Of a DNA stretch of 64,000 nt, positions 1 through 7,702 are shown piece after piece. The DNA is taken from contig NZ_JADDIX010000066.1 of NCBI RefSeq assembly GCF_015070855.1, positions 41,300 through 105,299 on the forward strand. Direction: 5' to 3'. Both the position numbers and the translations under genes were made by a program. The DNA is from Pseudomonas lopnurensis. Its GTDB lineage: Bacteria > Pseudomonadota > Gammaproteobacteria > Pseudomonadales > Pseudomonadaceae. The notes below the pieces were generated by a model that was not told where the DNA came from, did not search any database, and saw only the letters and a program-made list of their open reading frames with translations. How positions within the stretch are numbered: the stretch's first letter is position 1; each line of letters begins with the position of its first letter.

Positions 1-1022
1 AGTCGGAACGGTTACCCTGGCAGCCCTTTGCCGAGCGGGCCGTACCATCGTTCCTGTGCTATGCGGCGGATGCGTTTGGTAGCGGCCAGTACCGGGTCGT
101 CCAGCCGTTCGCAGCGCTGGAGCGCGAGGGCCATGCTCAAGGCATGATTAGCAGCTACTTGCTCTCACCCGCCCACTTCGAGCGCATGCGTCCCGATGCT
201 GTGGTGTTGCAGCGACAGTACGGTCCGCGCGGGATCGAACATATCGAAAAGCTGAAACGCCTGTCGCCGGCCTTCCGTGTTTTCGAACTGGACGACTACC
301 TCCTCGAATTGCCGAGCGCCAGTGTGCACAGAGCGAATTTCAGCGGTGACATTGCCTCGGTGTTGGCCAGGGCGGTGTCCTTGTGTGACCGCTTGGTGGT
401 GTCTACCGAGCCCCTTGCGCACGCGCTGCAACATATGCATTCGGATATTCGAGTGTTGCCCAATCGCCTGCATCCGGCATGGTGGTCGCTGCAGGGTGGG
501 CGCCGGCTATCCGGGAAGCCGAGGGTAGGCTGGGCGGGTGGCATAGGGCATGGCGGTGACCTGGCGCTGCTCGCCGAGGTGGTCAAGGCGCTGGCGGCGG
601 AAGTGGACTGGGTATTCATGGGCATGTGTCCGGAGGAGCTGCTGCCCCATGTCGCCGAGTACCATCCCGGCGTCCATTTCGATGAATATCCCCGGCGTTT
701 GGCGGGGCTCGATCTGGACTTGGCGCTGGCGCCGCTGGAGGATAACCGTTTCAATGTCTGCAAGAGCAACCTGCGTCTGCTCGAGTATGGCGCCTGTGGT
801 TTTCCAGTGGTATGCAGCGACATCGATCCGTATCGCGGTGTGCTTCCGGTCACCCGAGTGCGCAATCGTGCCGAGGATTGGCTGGAAGCCATCCGTGCCC
901 ATCTGGCCGAACCGGATGCCAGCCGTCGGCAGGGTGTCGAGCTCCAGGCACGGGTGCGCGAGGAATGGCTGCTGACGGCGGACGCAGCATTGGCGTGGGG
1001 TAGGGCCTGGCTGCCGGATTGA
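1..1022 (+). CDS. Glycosyltransferase, 5'-truncated by the window edge
   Basis: The open frame runs in from the window start without a stop (frame of base 3), so the first ATG at 144 is internal and the gene is partial. The C-terminal half looks like a GT4-type (GT-B) glycosyltransferase. A 'VGWAGGIGHGGDL' segment opens the second Rossmann domain, and 'CKSNLRLLEYGACGFPVV' matches the usual donor-binding helix and loop near the C-terminus. There is no signal peptide in the visible part, so it is probably cytosolic. It lies directly upstream of fliC on the same strand. In Pseudomonas that position is normally held by flagellin glycosylation genes, so O-glycosylation of flagellin is the likely job. 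Both donor and acceptor are inferred from context only. Confidence 0.75.
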   Translation, partial: SERLPWQPFAERAVPSFLCYAADAFGSGQYRVVQPFAALEREGHAQGMISSYLLSPAHFERMRPDAVVLQRQYGPRGIEHIEKLKRLSPAFRVFELDDYLLELPSASVHRANFSGDIASVLARAVSLCDRLVVSTEPLAHALQHMHSDIRVLPNRLHPAWWSLQGGRRLSGKPRVGWAGGIGHGGDLALLAEVVKALAAEVDWVFMGMCPEELLPHVAEYHPGVHFDEYPRRLAGLDLDLALAPLEDNRFNVCKSNLRLLEYGACGFPVVCSDIDPYRGVLPVTRVRNRAEDWLEAIRAHLAEPDASRRQGVELQARVREEWLLTADAALAWGRAWLPD

Positions 1023-1042
1023 AGAGGGAGCGCGACGGTCCC

Positions 1043-1180
1043 GGACGTTCTTTTTATCCATGCATTGCCGCGACTCGGGAGAAGCGCAAGGGCCTCTCGA
1101 GCGTAGGAGCCCGGGGACGCCTGGTTCTGCTGGCTATCCGGACCACCATCGCCGATGATCGCCGGCAAGCCGGCTCCTAC
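1043..1180. repeat. 138-bp interspersed repeat, copy 1
   Basis: This stretch aligns almost end to end with 7509-7646, which is also 138 bp, with three single-base gaps and roughly 80% identity by eye. Both copies start with GGACGTTC and end in a REP-like arm reading GCTCCTAC. It occupies the 5' part of the gap between the glycosyltransferase and fliC and has no coding potential that I can see. Confidence 0.75.
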
Positions 1181-1339
1181 GGGTTCGGTGTGCACATGCG
1201 GCTTTCTGGAGGCGTGACCTGAGGCGACAGGTGCTCCAGGCAGATTTGTTGCAACCCGCCGAACGGCCTGTTCCGGAAAGCGTTTTCCGCTGCTTGACAT
1301 GCAGCGAGGGAGTTGGCACGAAAAAATCGAAAAAAATGC

Positions 1340-1366
1340 TAAAGGATTGTCGGGCCACGACGATAA
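1340..1366 (+). promoter_or_regulatory. Sigma-28 (FliA) promoter of fliC
   Basis: TAAA at 1340-1343 is followed, after exactly 15 bases, by GACGATAA at 1359-1366. The FliA consensus is TAAA-N15-GCCGATAA, so only one base differs. The predicted transcript would start near 1373, leaving a leader of about 75 nt before the fliC ATG at 1448. This is the expected late-class flagellar control of flagellin. Confidence 0.85.
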
Positions 1367-1447
1367 ACCCAGTGAAAGCTCTCTAGGCCATCCCGGGCGG
1401 TTGCCAAGGCCGGGAGTCGTACAAGCCCACACCACGAGGTTCTCGTC

Positions 1448-2896
1448 ATGGCTCTTACCGTCAACACCAACGTTGCATCGCTTAATACCCAGAAAAACCT
1501 GAACCGGGCCTCCGAGGCCCTGTCCACCACCATGCAGCGCCTGTCCAGCGGCCTGAAGATCAACAGCGCCAAGGACGATGCCGCCGGCCTGCAGATCTCC
1601 AACCGCCTGACCAGCCAGATCAATGGTCTGAACGTGGCGACCAAGAACGCCAACGATGGCATTTCCATCGCCCAGACCGCCGAAGGCGCCATGCAGGAAT
1701 CCACCAACATCCTGCAGCGCATGCGCGAACTGGCTCTCCAATCGGCCAACGGTTCCAACAGCGCCGAAGACCGTGCTTCCCTGCAGTCCGAATACGCTGC
1801 GCTTACCACCGAGCTGACCCGTATCGCCGAAACCACTACCTTTGGTGGGCGCAACCTGTTGGATGGCTCCTTCGGTACCACCAGCTTCCAGGTCGGCGCC
1901 AACGCCAACGAGACCATCAACGTGACCCTGGGCAACATCTCGGCCACCAAGATCGGTTCCCAGCAGGTTCAGAGCCAGGCTATCACCCCGTCCGCCTCCG
2001 GTGTTACCGGTGGCGCCATAACCGTGACTGGTAGTGGCGAGACCAAGTCGATCACCGTGGATGCTGGAGCCTCGGCCAAGGACATCGCCAAGCAACTGGA
2101 CGGTGCCGTGACCGGCTTGAGCGCCTCGGCTCGCACCGTAGCCCAACTGGAGGTGCCTGCTGCCGCCTCGGGTACGCCGGCCAACTTCAGTATCACGGTG
2201 GGCGATTCCAAGGCCATCGATATGATCGGCGTGACCGATAACGCCAGCCTGGCCGAGCAACTCAGCTCCAACGCCTCTGCTCTGGGTATCAGCGTCAACT
2301 TCAACGAAGACACCGACGAGCTTTCCATCACCTCGGATACTGGCGAGAACATCGTCTTCGGCGCTGTGAGCACAACTGGCGTTACCACCGAATATGGTGG
2401 TGTCACGGTGAACGTGCAGGATGGTTCGGGCAAGTATGCGGCGTCGGGTACTGCTATTGATGAGGACTTCATCGCTACCGGTGCAGTGGAATTGAACTCC
2501 TCCAAGTCGTACTCGCTGGCGGGTGATGGCGTGGATGGGCTGTTCGCGGAGACTGGCACCACCACTGCCTCCTCGAAGCTGACCAGCGTTGCCGACAGCA
2601 GCATCACGACCGCAGAAGGGGCGCAAAGCGCCATTGCGGTGATCGACAAGGCGATCTCCAATATCGACACCCAGCGCGCCGACCTCGGTGCCGTGCAGAA
2701 CCGCTTCGACAGCACCGTTTCCAACCTGCAGAGCATTGTGGAGAACTCCACTTCCGCCCGCAGCCGGATCCAGGATGCCGACTTCGCCGCGGAAACCGCC
2801 GAGCTGACCAAGCAGCAGACCCTGCAACAGGCTTCCACCGCCATCCTGGCTCAGGCCAACCAGTTGCCTTCGTCGGTGCTGAGCCTGCTTCAGTAA
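1448..2896 (+). CDS. fliC: Flagellin FliC
   Basis: Structural subunit of the flagellar filament, exported by the flagellar type III apparatus. The 482 residues have the canonical arrangement. The N-terminal D0/D1 starts [15 protein letters not shown] and includes '[17 protein letters not shown]'. A variable Ser/Thr-rich centre spans about 150-390, and the conserved C-terminal D1/D0 ends '[18 protein letters not shown]'. Length and the tandem central repeats resemble the longer b-type Pseudomonas flagellins. The start is the first ATG after the sigma-28 promoter and an AGGTTCTCGTC leader. The Ser/Thr-rich core and the adjacent glycosyltransferase make glycosylation plausible. Confidence 0.97.
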   Translation: MALTVNTNVASLNTQKNLNRASEALSTTMQRLSSGLKINSAKDDAAGLQISNRLTSQINGLNVATKNANDGISIAQTAEGAMQESTNILQRMRELALQSANGSNSAEDRASLQSEYAALTTELTRIAETTTFGGRNLLDGSFGTTSFQVGANANETINVTLGNISATKIGSQQVQSQAITPSASGVTGGAITVTGSGETKSITVDAGASAKDIAKQLDGAVTGLSASARTVAQLEVPAAASGTPANFSITVGDSKAIDMIGVTDNASLAEQLSSNASALGISVNFNEDTDELSITSDTGENIVFGAVSTTGVTTEYGGVTVNVQDGSGKYAASGTAIDEDFIATGAVELNSSKSYSLAGDGVDGLFAETGTTTASSKLTSVADSSITTAEGAQSAIAVIDKAISNIDTQRADLGAVQNRFDSTVSNLQSIVENSTSARSRIQDADFAAETAELTKQQTLQQASTAILAQANQLPSSVLSLLQ

Positions 2897-2913
2897 GCGG
2901 GTTGGGATAGAAC

Positions 2914-2942
2914 AAGGGGAAGCGCTCAGGCCTTCCCCTTTT
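2914..2942 (+). terminator. Terminator hairpin after fliC
   Basis: AAGGGGAAG at 2914-2922 pairs with CTTCCCCTT at 2932-2940 across a 9-nt loop and is followed by TT. The short U-run makes it a moderate intrinsic terminator. It sits 17 bases after the fliC stop and would uncouple abundant fliC mRNA from flaG-fliD. Confidence 0.6.
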
Positions 2943-2963
2943 CCCGTTGAGAGGTGACATTCC

Positions 2964-3329
2964 ATGACCATTCAGCTCGTTACCCATGCTCAGCCGGTGC
3001 AGGTGCCCCAGTCGACCGCAGGCGGTTCCGCTGCGGATCACTTGGTTCGTGCCAGCGGTAATGGCGCAGAGAGCCAGCCCGCAGCGGTGCAGGGCGGCGT
3101 GGACCAGCGCCAGCTGCTCGACACGGCCGTAGCCAGCATGCAGAGCTTTGCCCAGTCCGTCAGCCGCGATCTCGACTTCAGCGTCGACGAGGCCAGTGGC
3201 CGGGTAGTCGTGCAGGTGATCGATAGCGAGTCCGGCACACTTATCCGTCAGATTCCCTCTGAGGAGGTGCTGAAACTGGCGGAACATCTGGAAGATTTTC
3301 GCAGCCTGCTGTTGAGGGATCGGGCGTGA
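2964..3329 (+). CDS. flaG: FlaG family flagellar protein
   Basis: Small protein of 121 residues placed between fliC and fliD, as in other polar-flagellated Pseudomonas. The C-terminal FlaG domain (about 45-121) contains 'LDFSVDEASGRVVVQVIDSE' and a 'GTLIRQIPSEEVL' stretch that are typical of the family. The N-terminal 40 residues are low-complexity. FlaG has been linked to control of filament length, but its molecular role is unclear. The ATG is preceded by GAGAGGTGA at good spacing. There is no signal peptide, consistent with a cytosolic or flagellum-exported protein. Confidence 0.9.
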   Translation: MTIQLVTHAQPVQVPQSTAGGSAADHLVRASGNGAESQPAAVQGGVDQRQLLDTAVASMQSFAQSVSRDLDFSVDEASGRVVVQVIDSESGTLIRQIPSEEVLKLAEHLEDFRSLLLRDRA

Positions 3330-3389
3330 TGGCCGGCTAATTGCTTGGGTCCCATGCAATTGTCAATTTACAGACGCAAGAGGTGAAAG

Positions 3390-4802
3390 ATGGCTGTCAG
3401 CACCATCACAGGGCTCGGTTCGGGGCTCGATATCGACTCTCTGGTCACGGCCATTGCCGATGCGCAGAAGGCGCCCAAGCAGGCACAGATCGATCGGCTG
3501 ACTGCCAAGAACGAAACGACGCTATCCGCGGTGGGTACGCTCAAAAGCGCGCTGGAAACTTTCGAAGCGTCAATGGCGGCCCTGACCAGCGTTTCGTCCA
3601 GCTTCGATGCATTTAGCGCGACGTCATCCGGGAGTTCGGTGGCGTCTGTTACAGCGGGGAGTGGTGCTGTCACGGGTTCCTACGCCCTGGAAGTGAATAG
3701 TCTGGCCACAGGCTCGAAGGTCGCGACCGCAAGCTTCAGCACCGGTGCTTCGACAGCCTTCGCTTCGGGCGGCGATCTCACCATCGGCATCGGCGACAAT
3801 ACCTCCTACACCGTGAGCGTGAAGGCTGGAGCCACGCTGACCGAAATTCGCGATGCGATCAACTCGCAACTGTCGTCCTCGGCGGGAATCAGCGCCAACA
3901 TCGTCACCGACTCCAATGGCTCGCGTCTGGTTCTGTCCTCCGAAACCACGGGTGAAGGGACCGATCTGCACGTGTCCGGTACGGACGATCTCGCTGCGCT
4001 CGATATCAACAATACCTTCGACGAGGACGGCAATCGGGTATTGAGCAAGCAGAGCGGAACGGACGCCGGCTACATAACCCTGTCGTCTAATGCGTCCTAC
4101 ACGCTCGACGGGCTCGAGCTCAGCAGTTCGACCAATACCGTCACCGCCTTGAGCGGGCTTACCATCAAGCTGACGGGCGAGGGCAGTTCGACGCTTACCG
4201 TTGGGGCCAATACCGATGGATTGAAGACCTCGGTCGAGAGTTTCGTCACCGCCTATAACACGCTCATGACGATCACCAACGCGCTGACCAAGGTGTCGGC
4301 GACCGACGATGGAAGCTCGACGGAGGCGGGGGCGATGGTTGGCGATGCCTCGGTCCGGTCCCTGCTGACGTCGATACGCAGCGCCTTGAGCGATACGTCT
4401 GGTGCCAGTGGAAATCTGAGCGTTCTGGCCCAGCTCGGCGTCACCACCAACAAGGATGGCACGCTTGCAATCGATGACGACAAGCTGACCAGCTCCCTGG
4501 AGAGCAATTATGCCGACGTCAAGGAATTCTTCGCTGGCAGTAACGGGTTGCTCTCTCGCCTGGGTAGCGTTACGGGCGTCTATACCGCTTCTGGTGGATT
4601 GCTCGAGACGCGCGAGGAGAATATCCAGAACACGCTCAATGACCTCACGACGCAACAAGAGACGCTCGACCGCCGAATCGAGTCCGTCACAGCCTCGCTA
4701 TATACCAAGTACAACAATATGGACACATTGGTCGCGCAATTGCAGGCTACGAGCGAAAGCATTCTTGCGACGTTGAATGCGCTGAATAATTCGGACGATT
4801 GA
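3390..4802 (+). CDS. fliD: Flagellar hook-associated protein 2 (filament cap) FliD
   Basis: FliD forms the cap at the filament tip that guides flagellin insertion. The 470-residue protein has the N-terminal FliD signature 'ITGLGSGLDIDSLVTAI' and a central Ser/Thr-rich D2/D3 region. A C-terminal coiled-coil domain (about 400-465) reads '...LDRRIESVTASLYTKYNNMD'. Length is usual for Pseudomonas (about 450-480). The ATG at 3390 follows AAGAGGTGAAAG. Codon use is less GC-biased than in neighbouring housekeeping genes, as is common for exchangeable flagellar cassettes. fliS and fliT, the usual next genes, are not present downstream. Confidence 0.95.
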   Translation: MAVSTITGLGSGLDIDSLVTAIADAQKAPKQAQIDRLTAKNETTLSAVGTLKSALETFEASMAALTSVSSSFDAFSATSSGSSVASVTAGSGAVTGSYALEVNSLATGSKVATASFSTGASTAFASGGDLTIGIGDNTSYTVSVKAGATLTEIRDAINSQLSSSAGISANIVTDSNGSRLVLSSETTGEGTDLHVSGTDDLAALDINNTFDEDGNRVLSKQSGTDAGYITLSSNASYTLDGLELSSSTNTVTALSGLTIKLTGEGSSTLTVGANTDGLKTSVESFVTAYNTLMTITNALTKVSATDDGSSTEAGAMVGDASVRSLLTSIRSALSDTSGASGNLSVLAQLGVTTNKDGTLAIDDDKLTSSLESNYADVKEFFAGSNGLLSRLGSVTGVYTASGGLLETREENIQNTLNDLTTQQETLDRRIESVTASLYTKYNNMDTLVAQLQATSESILATLNALNNSDD

Positions 4803-4803
4803 T

Positions 4804-4863
4804 GGATATACCAAGTCCAATAATATGGACACATTGGCGGCACTGAACGAAAGGGATTGCTGA
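4804..4863 (+). pseudogene. Duplicated remnant of a fliD 3' end
   Basis: Just after the fliD stop, the sequence 4804-4840 repeats fliD bases about 4698-4735 with few changes. Read in its own frame it encodes 'GYTKSNNMDTLAALNERDC' followed by a stop at 4861-4863, against 'YTKYNNMDTLVAQLQATS' in fliD itself. It has no start codon of its own. The likeliest origin is a scar of the ancestral fliD C-terminus left when the upstream flagellin cassette was exchanged. A local tandem duplication is the alternative. Confidence 0.65.
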
Positions 4864-4873
4864 TGCATGTGTG

Positions 4874-4890
4874 AGGTATGTCGCATACCT
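4874..4890. other. Short palindrome AGGTATG-TCG-CATACCT
   Basis: Perfect 7-bp arms with a 3-base centre lie in the gap between the fliD scar and the ComEA-like gene. This could be an operator or a small hairpin. No regulator can be assigned. Confidence 0.35.
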
Positions 4891-4926
4891 GGAAGGAGGC
4901 TGTTGACTCTTGTTCTTGTATAGCTA

Positions 4927-4970
4927 ATGTCGATTCCGCCGCTCCGGAAACGGCGCGGCGGAATCGACAT
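4927..4970 (+). promoter_or_regulatory. Strong hairpin just upstream of the ComEA-like gene
   Basis: A perfect 16-bp inverted repeat (4927-4942 with 4955-4970, arm starting ATGTCGATTCCGCC) encloses CCG-GAAA-CGG, so the RNA would end in a GAAA tetraloop. It ends 12 nt before the AAGGA ribosome-binding site of the gene starting at 4995. No U-tract follows, so it is more likely an mRNA leader element or a rho-type stop than a standard intrinsic terminator. Confidence 0.6.
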
Positions 4971-4994
4971 ACTCCATTTCATAAGGACATGAAC

Positions 4995-5312
4995 ATGACC
5001 AAGGTTTTTCTTGCCGCTGTGGCTTTCGCATTGCTTGCCAGTGCCTCCCTCTCCAGCCATGCCGCTCCCCAATCCAGCCCCGCCGATGTGTCTGCCGCGG
5101 CAGTCGCCCAAGCGGCAACGGTGAATCTCAATACGGCCGATGCGGAAACGCTCAACCGCGAGCTGAAAGGCATCGGCGCGACCAAAGCCCAGGCCATCGT
5201 TGCCTATCGCGAGGAGCACGGCCCGTTCACTTCGCTGGACGAGCTGCTGGAAGTCAAAGGCATCGGTGCTTCCACGCTGGAGCAGAACCGCGGCAAGCTC
5301 GCTCTCCAGTAA
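4995..5312 (+). CDS. ComEA-family helix-hairpin-helix protein, secreted
   Basis: A 105-residue protein with a signal peptide (MTKVFLAAVAFALLASASLS, cleavage near SHA-AP). A short Ala/Ser linker is followed by a ComEA-type double helix-hairpin-helix (about residues 42-105). The HhH motif residues are visible in 'NLNTADAETLNRELKGIGA' and 'FTSLDELLEVKGIG'. Periplasmic ComEA proteins bind incoming double-stranded DNA during transformation, and many proteobacteria encode such short forms. The start at 4995 is preferred because AAGGA (4983-4987) lies 7 nt before it; ATG 4989 is too close. Natural competence is an inference only. Confidence 0.85.
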   Translation: MTKVFLAAVAFALLASASLSSHAAPQSSPADVSAAAVAQAATVNLNTADAETLNRELKGIGATKAQAIVAYREEHGPFTSLDELLEVKGIGASTLEQNRGKLALQ

Positions 5313-5326
5313 CGCTGCGTTCGGAA

Positions 5327-5349
5327 GGGCTGGTCGTAACGATCAGCCC
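5327..5349 (+). terminator. Hairpin after the ComEA-like gene
   Basis: GGGCTGGTC (5327-5335) pairs with GATCAGCCC (5341-5349), including one G-U pair. It sits 14 bases after the stop codon. No T-run follows, so it is a weak or rho-assisted terminator. Confidence 0.4.
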
Positions 5350-5719
5350 CTCGGCTTCGGCCCGTATCCATCGCCGCCTGCGCTTTGCCCGCGACAACGG
5401 TACAAGGTCGATACATGGCCGAACACCCTGTGCATTTGCCAGTCAAAACGCTTGTATAAAGCATTGACTTCGCTGGGTTATGCACATTCGGAATATGATC
5501 CTCCCTTACTCTCGATCTGTTCCGGTAAATTTCTTTCCTGTTGCGTAACTCTTTGATTTTCAATGGCTTGGTGCGCTGGGTAAAAAAGCGCCGATCTGTG
5601 TCGGATGCCCGTGGGCAGGGCGTTTGCGGCAGTCATCCATAATCTGTCTACAGGGTTATCCACAGCTTCGGTGGATAACCCTTTCAATGCCAGCATCGAC
5701 GCCGGCTGCAGGAGCAGAG
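5350..5719. other. Non-coding gap with three DnaA-box-like sites
   Basis: No gene is seen in this comparatively AT-rich gap. It holds TTATGCACA at 5479-5487 (one mismatch to the DnaA box) and a perfect inverted repeat at 5653-5663/5671-5681 (arm GGGTTATCCAC). The inverted repeat contains a consensus TTATCCACA (5656-5664) and, on the other strand, TTATCCACC. This may be a DnaA-binding or titration locus, or a hairpin leader for the downstream gene. Confidence 0.45.
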
Positions 5720-6169
5720 ATGAAAGCACCATGGAATTTCATGCGTTACCTTCCCCTCGCGCAGCGTCTGATCCGCATGGGGAAAATCCCCGCGCTATTG
5801 CTCGCCGTGGCGCGCAAGTCATCCTCGAAGCGGGGCTTGGTGAAAGGCTTGCGTGAAGACCTGGGCTTGTTCCAGGCCCTCTGCGTCGCTTGGTGGCGTG
5901 GCGAATATCGTGCGATAAGCCCCCAGGCACTGGTTGCCGTGGTCGCCGGCTTGCTTTATTTCCTTTCGCCCATCGACGCCATTCCAGACTGGCTGCCTGG
6001 GCTCGGCTTCGTCGACGATCTTGCGGTGCTCGGCTGGGTGATGCGCAAGTGGTCGGCAGAACTGGAAGCGTTCAGGGCCTGGAAGGATGCGCAACCAAGG
6101 GAGCGACAGACTGAACTCCAACGGCTACCGGAACTGACCGAGCCCAAGGCCGGCGGAGATTCGGCCTGA
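5720..6169 (+). CDS. DUF1232 (YkvA-like) small membrane protein
   Basis: A 149-residue protein with a DUF1232 core at about residues 60-105. A hydrophobic helix there ('ALVAVVAGLLYFLSPIDAIPDWLP') is followed by 'LGFVDDLAVLGWV', the hallmark SPIDaIPD...GfvDD pattern of this family. The N-terminus is basic and the tail charged. The start at 5720 follows a GCAGGAGCAGAG ribosome-binding site; the longer frame upstream runs through the DnaA-box palindrome and is unlikely to be translated. Function is unknown. It probably sits in the inner membrane with a single or re-entrant helix. Confidence 0.85.
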   Translation: MKAPWNFMRYLPLAQRLIRMGKIPALLLAVARKSSSKRGLVKGLREDLGLFQALCVAWWRGEYRAISPQALVAVVAGLLYFLSPIDAIPDWLPGLGFVDDLAVLGWVMRKWSAELEAFRAWKDAQPRERQTELQRLPELTEPKAGGDSA

Positions 6170-6327
6170 TTGCGGACCAGGAAAGCAACGGAGTCGTCGA
6201 ATGTGCCCGCTTTTTTGCGGAGCCGGGTCCCGATTCACTCTCCGGAGTGCCTGGCTTGCCGCTTCAATGAGCCGCGCAGGCTGTTAAGATCAGCCCTCTG
6301 ATCGTTGGGAAAGCCAGGGGAAAACGG

Positions 6328-6654
6328 ATGAATGTACAGGTCATCATGCGTGACGGTTCGCCGGAATATGCCGTTCTGCCATGGGATGAGTACCAGGCGC
6401 TGCTGAACGCGGTTGGCGCCCAGCCTACGACGGTCATGGAGTCTTCTTCCTCGCAAGTGCCGAAACCGGCGCTGAAGCAACTATCCATCCTGCGCGAGGC
6501 GCAGGGCCTGAGCCAGGAGGCACTGGCGCGCTCGGTGGGCATCAGCCCCGCCTACCTTGGCCTGATCGAAGCCGGAGAGCGCGAGCCGGATGCCGCGATC
6601 CGCCGTGCGCTGGCACGCGCGCTGGATATTTCCGGCTGGGAGGACGACGCTTGA
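6328..6654 (+). CDS. XRE-family transcriptional regulator / antitoxin-like
   Basis: A 108-residue protein in two parts. Residues 1-30 (MNVQVIMRDGSPEYAVLPWD) resemble the N-terminal strand of Phd/YefM-like or DUF-type antitoxins. Residues 49-103 form a Cro/C1 helix-turn-helix ('GLSQEALARSVGISPAYLGL'). It likely binds DNA as a dimer and may autoregulate the trio it heads. Its stop codon overlaps the TTG start of the next gene, implying translational coupling. An antitoxin role would require one of the next two proteins to be a toxin, which the sequence does not show. Confidence 0.85.
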   Translation: MNVQVIMRDGSPEYAVLPWDEYQALLNAVGAQPTTVMESSSSQVPKPALKQLSILREAQGLSQEALARSVGISPAYLGLIEAGEREPDAAIRRALARALDISGWEDDA

Positions 6655-7031
6655 ACCAGCAATCTGCGGCCGTGAGCATCAGCCGCCAGCATTGGCAGGC
6701 ACTGCTCGACGAGCTGGCCGAGGCGCGCCGCCAGCGCCATCTGGTGACCTATCGGGCGCTGCTCGAGCGCCTGCAGTTGCCGACACCCGCCATGCAGACG
6801 CTCACTGCCGCCCTCGAACACCTGGCCGCGCTGGATGCCCGTTCGGAGCGTCCGTTGCGTAGCGCCCTGGTCATCAGCCAGGGTGCCAGCCGCTTGCCCC
6901 GCACCGGTTTCTTCGAGTGTGCCGCTCGTCTGGGGCGTTTCAGCGGCCCTGCCGACGGCTTTGCCGCCGCCTCCTGGCATGCCGGGGAAGTGGCGCGTGT
7001 ATTCGAGTTCGATTATCCGGAGGTGCCCTGA
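6651..7031 (+). CDS. Conserved hypothetical protein, TTG start
   Basis: 126 residues, not assigned to a named family. It starts with TTG at 6651, overlapping the previous stop (TTGA). Its own TGA overlaps the next ATG (TGATG), so it is the middle gene of a tightly coupled trio. The first 60 residues look like a winged-helix fold ('HLVTYRALLERLQLPTPAMQ'). A second part ends in 'LPRTGFFECAARLGRF', reminiscent of the 'LP..GFF' motif of small DNA-associated domains. It is soluble, with no signal peptide or catalytic motif. A DNA-binding or adaptor role is possible; nothing more can be claimed. Confidence 0.75.
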   Translation: MNQQSAAVSISRQHWQALLDELAEARRQRHLVTYRALLERLQLPTPAMQTLTAALEHLAALDARSERPLRSALVISQGASRLPRTGFFECAARLGRFSGPADGFAAASWHAGEVARVFEFDYPEVP

Positions 7032-7486
7032 TGCTGTGGGAGTTGCGGGCCAGGGCTGGGTATTTCATTGCCCGCAAGCTGATGGCCTCGCGCCAGGCCG
7101 TTCGACAGCCGAAGCTCTGGCGCTGGATGGAGGGCCAGTTCGCACGGATGGCGGCACTGGGCGATGTGAAAGCCCAGAGCTTCTACGGGCACATCCTGTA
7201 TTTCCGCGGCCAGGGCTTCGGCGCCAGGCAGGAGGGCGCCCGCCTGCTGCGCCTGGCGGCCGAGGCGGGGGATGCGAAGGCGGCCTACCAGATGGGTGTG
7301 ATCAGCCTGAGCGAAGAGGCGTCGCACGGCCCGGACGGCAGAGAGGCGGTACGCTGGTGGGCCCGCGCCGCCGATGCCGGACATCCCCTGGCTGCGGTCC
7401 GTCTCGAGCAGCTTTATCGTGCGGGCGGCCATGGCCTCGCGGCCGACGCGAAACAGGCCGATTTCTACAAGGCTATGTCCCCATAG
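7031..7486 (+). CDS. Sel1-repeat protein
   Basis: 151 residues containing two to three Sel1-like (TPR-type) repeats. 'GDVKAQSFYGHILYF', 'GDAKAAYQMGVISLSEEAS' and 'GHPLAAVRLEQLYRAGG' carry the G-x-A-x-x-x-x-x-G spacing. Sel1 repeats make alpha-solenoid protein-binding scaffolds. The ATG at 7031 shares its A with the upstream TGA stop, so a longer frame starting at 6917 inside the previous gene is not used. There is no signal peptide, unlike many secreted Sel1 proteins, so it is probably cytosolic and works with its two upstream neighbours. Confidence 0.8.
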   Translation: MLWELRARAGYFIARKLMASRQAVRQPKLWRWMEGQFARMAALGDVKAQSFYGHILYFRGQGFGARQEGARLLRLAAEAGDAKAAYQMGVISLSEEASHGPDGREAVRWWARAADAGHPLAAVRLEQLYRAGGHGLAADAKQADFYKAMSP

Positions 7487-7508
7487 CGTGTTGCCTAGGG
7501 TCTGTCTT

Positions 7509-7646
7509 GGACGTTCGTTTATCCATGCGTTGCCGCGACTCGGGAGAAGTGCAAGAGCTTTCGAGCGTAGACCCCTGGGGGACGCCTAGTCCTTGTTGGC
7601 GATCCCGACCACCACTGCCGATGATCGCCAGCAAGCTGGCTCCTAC
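7509..7646. repeat. 138-bp interspersed repeat, copy 2
   Basis: Direct-repeat partner of 1043-1180, of equal length and matching start (GGACGTTC) and end (GCTCCTAC). It begins 22 bases after the Sel1 gene. The preceding TAGGGTCTG is also the outer arm of the palindromes at 13306 and 39453, suggesting nested repeat families. Confidence 0.75.
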
Positions 7647-7702
7647 AACATAATGCCCGGTGAGTTAACAAACTAACCAGACAGGGCGCTAGGCGATAAG
7701 CC

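Noticed and set aside
296..2971. Long minus-strand open frame opposite fliC (891 codons)
   Set aside because: Shadow of the repetitive, GC-rich fliC and glycosyltransferase codons; low-complexity Gly/Leu product with no domain, opposite confident genes.
4903..4928. TTGACT with TATAGC as a promoter for the ComEA-like gene
   Set aside because: Spacing is 10-14 bases depending on the -10 chosen, not about 17.
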